Source: CAYUQT01 sp964596165 (GTDB lineage: Bacteria > Planctomycetota > Phycisphaerae > UBA1845 > JAFGLZ01). Taken from it: a stretch of DNA of 10,951 nt. Each line of letters opens with the position of its first letter. The stretch's first letter is position 1. A program made the position numbers and the translations under genes. The stretch spans positions 1-10,951 of the forward strand of contig CAZQTW010000119.1 in assembly GCA_964596165.1 (NCBI GenBank). The letters are read 5' to 3'. The notes below the pieces were generated by a model, which did not search any database, had not been told where the DNA came from, and saw nothing but the letters and a program-made list of their open reading frames with translations. Shown here piece by piece: positions 6,895 through 10,951 of the stretch.

Positions 6895-8399
6895 TACTTC
6901 TCAATGCCCCCGTCTTTGACTTGGCGCGGCAGCTTCTTGATCTGGCTCTCCCCGTTGCGATCTGCGCCCACTGACTGTCTGAGAATTGACGTGTTTGGGT
7001 CCTGCTTCGCCCGCTGAGATGGATCACTCATCATGTTCTGCGACGATGGGGCCTCACGCAGGATAGCCGTCTTCTCCGTCGCGACCATGCGTGATGTCGG
7101 TCCCGTCGCCGTGGCAGCTGTCGTGGTCGACCTCTTGGCTTGCGAACCACCCGTCCCAACGACGGATTCTGACGCTTCGCCCCCACTTGCCATGGAGGCC
7201 TCTGGGTCCTGCGCCGTGCCGCCCTGCCGACCAGCGGGTGTTGCCTGATCCCGTTTGGCATCGCTGTCCGCGGGCTTACGGCTCTCAGCCAAGAACCCTC
7301 TCGACACCTTCGGAACGGAACGGTCAGACGATTCGGGGACCAGCTTCGAGATTCCCGCCAAGCCATCCCTTGATCTGAGACGCTCCCGCAGGAACCACAG
7401 CCCGAAGGCAAACGCCACCACAGCGGCGGCGACAAGACCCACCTGCGCGACCCGGTTCCACGCAGATCGCCGCCGAAAAACGCCTGCATGCGGAATCGGG
7501 AACGGCTCCTCTCTTGAAGTCCTGACTGATTCCAACAGTAGTATGGGCTCCTCCTGAGTCTCCCGCGCCGGTATCTTCGGCGTCGGTTTGGCGGGCCTCC
7601 GGCAGAAATACCGGCAGGACGAAATGAAGTCCCGCGGAGGTGGTTCGCCAGGCTGCCATCTGGCCGCCAAGTCGTCAGCGTAAGGAGAGTCAAGGGCGGC
7701 AGGCATGGGTGAAAAGCGAACGGTCCGCCTCGTGGATCTTCCCCGCGACGCACCTTTGCCCAGACAGTTGGCCCGAACGGCAAGACCATCAGTCAACGAC
7801 CTGACCGCAAGGCTGAAGGTCGGCTTGATGTAATCCGGCATAATCGACGCGACCAGGTCAAGGACTGCTGGAGGACACTCTTCTTCACTCAGAACCAGCG
7901 ACACGTCCGGCTGGGGATACAAAGCCTCGATCGATCGGAGGATCGATAGCGCCAGAAGTCGTTCCTCCTGGCTGGGGGTATGCTCCGGTTCGCGTACTAT
8001 CCGACAAGAGAACGACGCAATGACTGATTCACCGCCCCACGCCCAGAGCGGATACAGCCGCATAAGTGTCCCCGGACTGCCATGCAGGCATCGTACCCAT
8101 TCATCGGGGGTCAGGATCGCGGTAACGAGCAACAGCGTTGCGCGGTCTTGATCGTCTTGGCTTCCCTTGAAGACGCGCGTCGCAGCGTATCGTCCTGACT
8201 TAAGCGCCCGACACCAATAAGAGGGGTTGGTTTCCAGCGAGTCAAGGAACAATGGGTCATTGGTCTGTCCGAAGGACATTTGCTCAAGCGAGGCTCGCTC
8301 CTGAGCCGTTACATCAGGCGACGCACCTAACGTCCTGTATCCATGGACGGGCACAACTCCAAAGACGTGCCTTGAAACGTTAATCAGCTGCGATTCCAT
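6894..8399 (-). CDS. GAP1-like GTPase-associated protein with one TM and long disordered tail
   Basis: Predicted 501-aa membrane-anchored partner of the upstream GTPase. Residues 5-270 resemble the N-terminal part of GTPase-associated protein 1 (GAP1), found beside double-GTPase-type proteins in predicted bacterial conflict systems. The match is by pattern: VHGYRTLGASPDVTAQER, then LKSGRYAATRVFKG, then a hydrophobic strand ending LTPDEW. A membrane segment lies at about 318-337, preceded by RRRSAWNR. Residues 340-501 are rich in Ser, Ala, Thr, Gly, Gln and Arg and look disordered. Known GAP1 proteins, as I recall them, continue into further domains (GAP1-M, GAP1-C); here the middle seems shortened and replaced by anchor plus tail. 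The gene begins 22 nt after the GTPase stop. GAP1 identity is recalled pattern matching, so I am moderately sure of it; the gene itself is clear from length and TAATG coupling. Confidence 0.7.
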   Translation of the reverse strand: MESQLINVSRHVFGVVPVHGYRTLGASPDVTAQERASLEQMSFGQTNDPLFLDSLETNPSYWCRALKSGRYAATRVFKGSQDDQDRATLLLVTAILTPDEWVRCLHGSPGTLMRLYPLWAWGGESVIASFSCRIVREPEHTPSQEERLLALSILRSIEALYPQPDVSLVLSEEECPPAVLDLVASIMPDYIKPTFSLAVRSLTDGLAVRANCLGKGASRGRSTRRTVRFSPMPAALDSPYADDLAARWQPGEPPPRDFISSCRYFCRRPAKPTPKIPARETQEEPILLLESVRTSREEPFPIPHAGVFRRRSAWNRVAQVGLVAAAVVAFAFGLWFLRERLRSRDGLAGISKLVPESSDRSVPKVSRGFLAESRKPADSDAKRDQATPAGRQGGTAQDPEASMASGGEASESVVGTGGSQAKRSTTTAATATGPTSRMVATEKTAILREAPSSQNMMSDPSQRAKQDPNTSILRQSVGADRNGESQIKKLPRQVKDGGIEK

Positions 8400-8421
8400 T
8401 CCGCTCGGACTCCGAACAGGT

Positions 8422-9831
8422 TCATGAACTGGGCATGAGCAACCAGAGCGTGATTAGCAACGCCAGAAAGCACATGGCAACGATAATGGCTATGAACTTG
8501 AACCGGGTCCACATCGCCGCCCTTTCCTCCTGCTCGGCTATCACTCTCACCAGCCTTTCAGCCTGCTCGCGCCTGCTTTGAGTGGCCTCCCGCCGCCTTC
8601 TGAGTTCCTCCAGTTCCTCCCTTGCACGTACCTGTTCGGCCAGATAGTCGAGGCAGTACACCAGGGGCTGTTCCAGGTTGAGGGGCTTGGAGTCTGGCCG
8701 GGGCACCAGTTTGCCGGAGGTATCCTTGGCTACCTGAACGGCAGAGACCTGGAAGATCTGCACCTTCTGAAGGTTACGAGCCAACGCGGGGTAGAACTTC
8801 TTCACGAACGCGGCCAAGCCGCCGTGTTCTTTGACCAGCTTGTAGCTTGCATCCGACTTGGTGAAGACGAGTACCACCGGAACGTCCTGGCCGCCAGGCC
8901 ACTTGCGGATTCGTGAGACCGCCTGCGACAACCCGTAGTCGTCGTCCGTTCGGGCATCCACGTTGCCATGCACAGCGTTGTCCGGATCCATGAGCATGAC
9001 TACTGCGGCTGCTTTGTCGATATGCTCCAGCAGGCTGCCAGCCTCCGGGGTGTCTGTGACATCTTCGACGAAAGTCTTGCGGAACAGCTCGCCGGCGTAG
9101 TCCAGGGCTACGAGCATTCGTTTCTGTCGCTTGTAGGTCAGTTCGATGTCCAGGTGCTGGGATTCGGACGTTGCCGCAGGCCACCGCCCTTCGCGGAGAC
9201 CGGCAGCGATTCGCACCAGGTCGGAATGAACCGTCCCGCTGACCGCTTTCATGCTCAATCCATCAAGTGAATTCCACAGTTTGTCATACAGGACCGAAAG
9301 GTAAACGGTCTTGCCAGATCGTGTCCGTCCCAGGACAACAATCCTGTCGCGGACGATCGGCTCGGCTTCGCCTTCGTCAACATCGAGGTCGTCCTCCTCC
9401 TCGATGAGGTCTACTTCGGTCAGCGCATCGCCCCTGGCGCCAACGGGAGCGACTTGGCGGGTGCCATCAAATGCGCCAACCGGTTGCTCCGGAGTTGAAT
9501 GTCGTGGCATCCTTGTCGAGTTGCGACCCGATCCCTCGGCCGCCAGCTTGTAGATGTCGGGATCGTCAGCATTCACCGGAGAACCGGCGCTCGTCACAGG
9601 CATTCCAAAAGCCGAATCACCGGCTGACCCTACCTGTTCTGCCTCAGCTCGTGAAGAGATCTGCGGGTTGCTTGTAGAGAGTGGCGGTTCACCCGACGCT
9701 GCGGCCCCGGCTGAGGGTGCGATTTCGAGAACTGCTCCGCACTTGGGGCACTTACCCTTTCGCCCTACCGCCGTTTCGGGCGCCTTAAGGACTGCTCCGC
9801 AGGCGCTACACGCCACCTCGATGGCCTTCAT
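8422..9831 (-). CDS. tail-anchored zinc-ribbon TRAFAC-type GTPase (DO-GTPase2-like)
   Basis: Predicted 469-aa membrane GTPase, first large gene of the operon. An MJ0042-type zinc ribbon is at 8-31 (C8, C11, C28, C31, with VGRKGKCPKCG). A low-complexity linker leads to an acidic patch at about 139-157. The G domain runs about 160-400: G1/P-loop GRTRSGKT at 168-175, G3 DYAG at 244-247, G4 TKSD at 324-327, and likely G5 SA at 363-364. All key GTPase motifs are therefore present. A charged coiled coil at about 398-440 leads to one membrane helix at about 444-466, ending three residues later: a tail anchor leaving the G domain in the cytoplasm. The DYAGE form and the GAP1-like neighbour point to the double-GTPase group of predicted conflict systems, though I see only one G domain. 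Start 9831 is preferred over 9861: GGGAG precedes it and the ribbon starts nearby. Confidence 0.85.
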   Translation of the reverse strand: MKAIEVACSACGAVLKAPETAVGRKGKCPKCGAVLEIAPSAGAAASGEPPLSTSNPQISSRAEAEQVGSAGDSAFGMPVTSAGSPVNADDPDIYKLAAEGSGRNSTRMPRHSTPEQPVGAFDGTRQVAPVGARGDALTEVDLIEEEDDLDVDEGEAEPIVRDRIVVLGRTRSGKTVYLSVLYDKLWNSLDGLSMKAVSGTVHSDLVRIAAGLREGRWPAATSESQHLDIELTYKRQKRMLVALDYAGELFRKTFVEDVTDTPEAGSLLEHIDKAAAVVMLMDPDNAVHGNVDARTDDDYGLSQAVSRIRKWPGGQDVPVVLVFTKSDASYKLVKEHGGLAAFVKKFYPALARNLQKVQIFQVSAVQVAKDTSGKLVPRPDSKPLNLEQPLVYCLDYLAEQVRAREELEELRRRREATQSRREQAERLVRVIAEQEERAAMWTRFKFIAIIVAMCFLALLITLWLLMPSS

Positions 9832-9899
9832 GGTTGGCTCTCCCACCAAACACTCGCACATCCACCGGGGCGTTCATCCGGGTACGGCCTCCGCCCCAT
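9828..9899 (-). CDS. 23-codon leader ORF overlapping the GTPase start
   Basis: The minus-strand ATG at 9899 begins a short frame encoding MGRRPYPDERPGGCASV followed by WWESQP. Its TGA (9830-9828) overlaps the GTPase ATG at 9831 as ATGA. A perfect AGGAGG lies 5 nt before its ATG, the strongest ribosome binding site in the window. The arrangement suggests ribosomes reach the GTPase start by coupling from this leader, which could tune GTPase output. Upstream the frame stays open for only 16 codons before a TGA. No similarity is recognised, and the peptide may be non-functional. Confidence 0.45.
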   Translation of the reverse strand: MGRRPYPDERPGGCASVWWESQP

Positions 9900-9904
9900 A
9901 TGAG

Positions 9905-9910
9905 CCTCCT
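9905..9910 (-). promoter_or_regulatory. consensus Shine-Dalgarno AGGAGG of the leader ORF
   Basis: The minus strand reads AGGAGG, then CTCAT, then ATG at 9899. This is a full six-base match to anti-Shine-Dalgarno with 5-nt spacing, better than that of any of the eight large genes. Confidence 0.6.
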
Positions 9911-10006
9911 CTGCATCAGCCGCCAGCGGCGCCAGTTGCCTCGGAGATCACAAACAGTCTTGGAGACTTGTTACGGCACATGACAGGGGAAGCGAAATAA
10001 CGAAAC

Positions 10007-10038
10007 AAAAAAGGAAGTGCCGCCTGCCCGTGCCACTT
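10007..10038 (-). terminator. weak hairpin followed by T6 (minus strand)
   Basis: On the minus strand AAGTG (10038-10034) can pair with CACTT (10019-10015) around a 14-nt loop, followed by CC and TTTTTT (10012-10007). The stem is only 5 bp, so this is a poor intrinsic terminator. It would stop minus-strand transcripts arriving from the right before the operon, for example a short RNA containing the strong hairpin at 10076-10104. Confidence 0.2.
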
Positions 10039-10075
10039 TGGAGGGTCGCCAAACCCTTCACGCCGACACAGGGTA

Positions 10076-10104
10076 GGACGACACTCCCAATCGGGAGTGC
10101 GTCC
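10076..10104. repeat. strong inverted repeat, 12 bp of stem with one bulge
   Basis: Arms GGACG plus CACTCCC (10076-10080, 10082-10088) and GGGAGTG plus CGTCC (10093-10104) pair perfectly apart from one bulged A at 10081, with loop AATC. Outside, GGG at 10071-10073 can pair with CCC at 10107-10109 after a G-T pair and one mismatch. No T-run follows on either strand, so it is not a standard terminator. Twelve GC-rich pairs are unlikely to be noise; an operator, RNA structure or remnant element end are options. Confidence 0.6.
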
Positions 10105-10129
10105 AGCCCTCGTGCGCTCGGCATGATTA

Positions 10130-10143
10130 GGGGCCTATGCCCC
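10130..10143. repeat. short inverted repeat GGGGC/GCCCC
   Basis: GGGGC (10130-10134) and GCCCC (10139-10143) flank the loop CTAT. The stem is short but all G-C, and lies 26 nt right of the stronger hairpin. Confidence 0.35.
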
Positions 10144-10181
10144 AGTTTGGCGATTTCCAAAGTGAGCGTCCAAGTCTGTAC

Positions 10182-10198
10182 GCTGATCATCAATCAGC
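10182..10198. repeat. short inverted repeat GCTGAT/ATCAGC
   Basis: GCTGAT (10182-10187) and ATCAGC (10193-10198) flank the 5-nt loop CATCA. It is the third inverted repeat within about 125 bp. Such a symmetric site could bind a dimeric regulator or be chance. Confidence 0.3.
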
Positions 10199-10894
10199 TA
10201 TGTCTGACTCCGGTCCGATCTCCTTTCATCCAACGAGCGGTTGGGGGCACGCCGAGTGCCACCGGCCGAAAACGCTCCGCCGAACCGCGTTCCTCAGCGG
10301 GCCTCCACCAACCTACCGCAACAACCATACTCGGCCCAACCAGAACCCGTGCCCCCGCAGAGAAGTAGCCTTCGCACACAGCAAAGCCTCGCGATCCGCC
10401 AGCGTCGCCCAGACTCGGTCAGGCCAGCCAGTAGGCATCGTATATTGCCGAGTCTAATCGTGTGAGCCCTGGAGTCAAGCCCCTTTGTTCGTCCGGATTT
10501 CGCATCCCGATGCCCCAGCATCTGTCAATGACAAAGAACCGCGAGTGGTTGTAGCTTCGCACCCATGGGCCACCTCTGCGTTGGCGGATACCGTTTGAGA
10601 GAACCCTGCCTGCCGAATGAAGGTCGCCGACTTCGATGATCGCCGGGCACCGTCTTACCGGTGTGAAGCAAATCCCGCCCGCTTCGTTATGCCGCTGTTG
10701 CCTTCATCGCGTTGGCACCGCCGTATCCTCATCCCGATGATTTTTCAGAAGAAGATGAAGGACTTCATGTCCAAGGCGGCGAATGCATACCTGTTGCGAC
10801 GCTCCCTCGGTCGCCCCGACGGTGACGAAGACGGGTGTGGCAACGGTGAATGCCGGCGGCACCTGATAATCGCCAGGCTCGGGAGGGTTTTAAA

Positions 10895-10951
10895 ATGGTA
10901 ACCGTTCAGGCCCTGGGGCCGACGAGGGACGGGGCGGATTGTCCGGAGCGA
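10895..10951 (+). CDS. possible start of a plus-strand gene (cut by window end)
   Basis: An ATG at 10895 opens 19 codons to the window edge without a stop (MVTVQALGPTRDGADCPER). GGGAGG at 10881-10886 precedes it by 8 nt with an AT-rich spacer (GTTTTAAA), a good ribosome binding site. Direction is opposite to the operon, so it would mark the next transcription unit. The product cannot be identified from 19 residues. Confidence 0.35.
   Translation, partial: MVTVQALGPTRDGADCPER

Larger units (their letters stand above)
9900..10894. other. about 1 kb region without a convincing gene
   Basis: Between the leader ORF and the possible gene at 10895 I see no ORF with a recognisable domain, good ribosome binding site and protein-like composition. 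The stretch holds several inverted repeats (listed separately), an A-rich patch at 10003-10012, and scattered short ORFs rich in Arg, Pro and Ser that look like GC-rich noise. It should contain the operon promoter, but no clear -35/-10 pair is visible. Decayed gene remnants or a small RNA are possible. Confidence 0.5.

Noticed and set aside
6238..7017. 259-codon plus-strand frame
   Set aside because: It is antisense to the zinc-ribbon/TPR gene and the disordered tail of the GAP1-like gene, with Arg/Pro/Ser-rich composition and no motif.
9980..10008. Promoter TTGTTT-17-TGTCAT for the operon (minus strand)
   Set aside because: Only 3 of 6 and 4 of 6 matches to sigma-70 consensus; easily expected by chance in an A/T-richer patch.
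10076..10104. Intrinsic terminator
   Set aside because: The stem is strong but no T-run follows on either strand.
10617..10901. 94-codon plus-strand frame as a gene
   Set aside because: No usable ribosome binding site near its ATG, Arg-rich mixed composition, and no domain. Another frame in the same stretch looks as protein-like near its end, so I cannot support either.
1..10951. Mobile element, integrase, transposase, tRNA or rRNA gene
   Set aside because: No recognisable transposase or integrase motif, terminal repeat pair, tRNA cloverleaf or rRNA stretch was seen, so direct evidence of horizontal transfer is lacking.

Overview
The window looks like chromosomal DNA from a GC-rich bacterium, most likely a planctomycete (Planctomycetota) or close relative. 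The reasons are the repeated MJ0042-type zinc ribbons (CxxC ... GRKGKCPxCG) at protein N-termini, the tandem 'GLVK..GKW(V/I)..dE' repeats, and the ExbD/MotB-like proteins with planctomycete-style periplasmic domains. This assignment is inference from style; there is no rRNA or other marker gene.

Layout: one run of eight genes lies on the minus strand, read from about 9.83 kb down to 53. Transcription order is: (1) tail-anchored zinc-ribbon GTPase (9831-8422); (2) GAP1-like GTPase partner with one membrane segment (8399-6894); (3) TPR, double zinc ribbon, four-TM protein (6894-5800); (4) zinc-ribbon MotA/ExbB/TolQ-type channel with a long coiled-coil tail (5752-4244); (5) and (6) two paralogous single-TM ExbD/MotB-like stator proteins (4228-3449 and 3452-2508); (7) zinc-ribbon, TM, 'GKW' repeat protein (2428-1034); (8) double zinc-ribbon multi-TM protein (925-53). 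Three junctions overlap or nearly overlap (TAATG, ATGA, 15-nt gap) and no gap inside the run exceeds about 110 nt, so it reads as one operon. A possible ninth gene begins at 25 and leaves the window. A 23-codon leader ORF with a perfect AGGAGG overlaps the GTPase start.

Right of the operon (about 9.90-10.89 kb) is about 1 kb with no convincing gene. It holds several inverted repeats, the best at 10076-10104. A plus-strand gene may begin at 10895 and is cut by the window end.

How the genes may work together (inference): every one of the eight products has at least one predicted membrane segment, and five carry zinc ribbons. A GTPase plus GAP1-like dyad, the pairing described for predicted GTPase-centred conflict systems, is combined with a complete proton/sodium-type motor module (one MotA/ExbB plus two ExbD/MotB). 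A motor with a long cytoplasmic tail recalls ZorA/ZorB of Zorya defence, but no ZorC, ZorD, ZorE or obvious nuclease is present. The set looks like an undescribed GTPase-gated, ion-driven envelope machine, possibly defensive; a housekeeping envelope role is not excluded.
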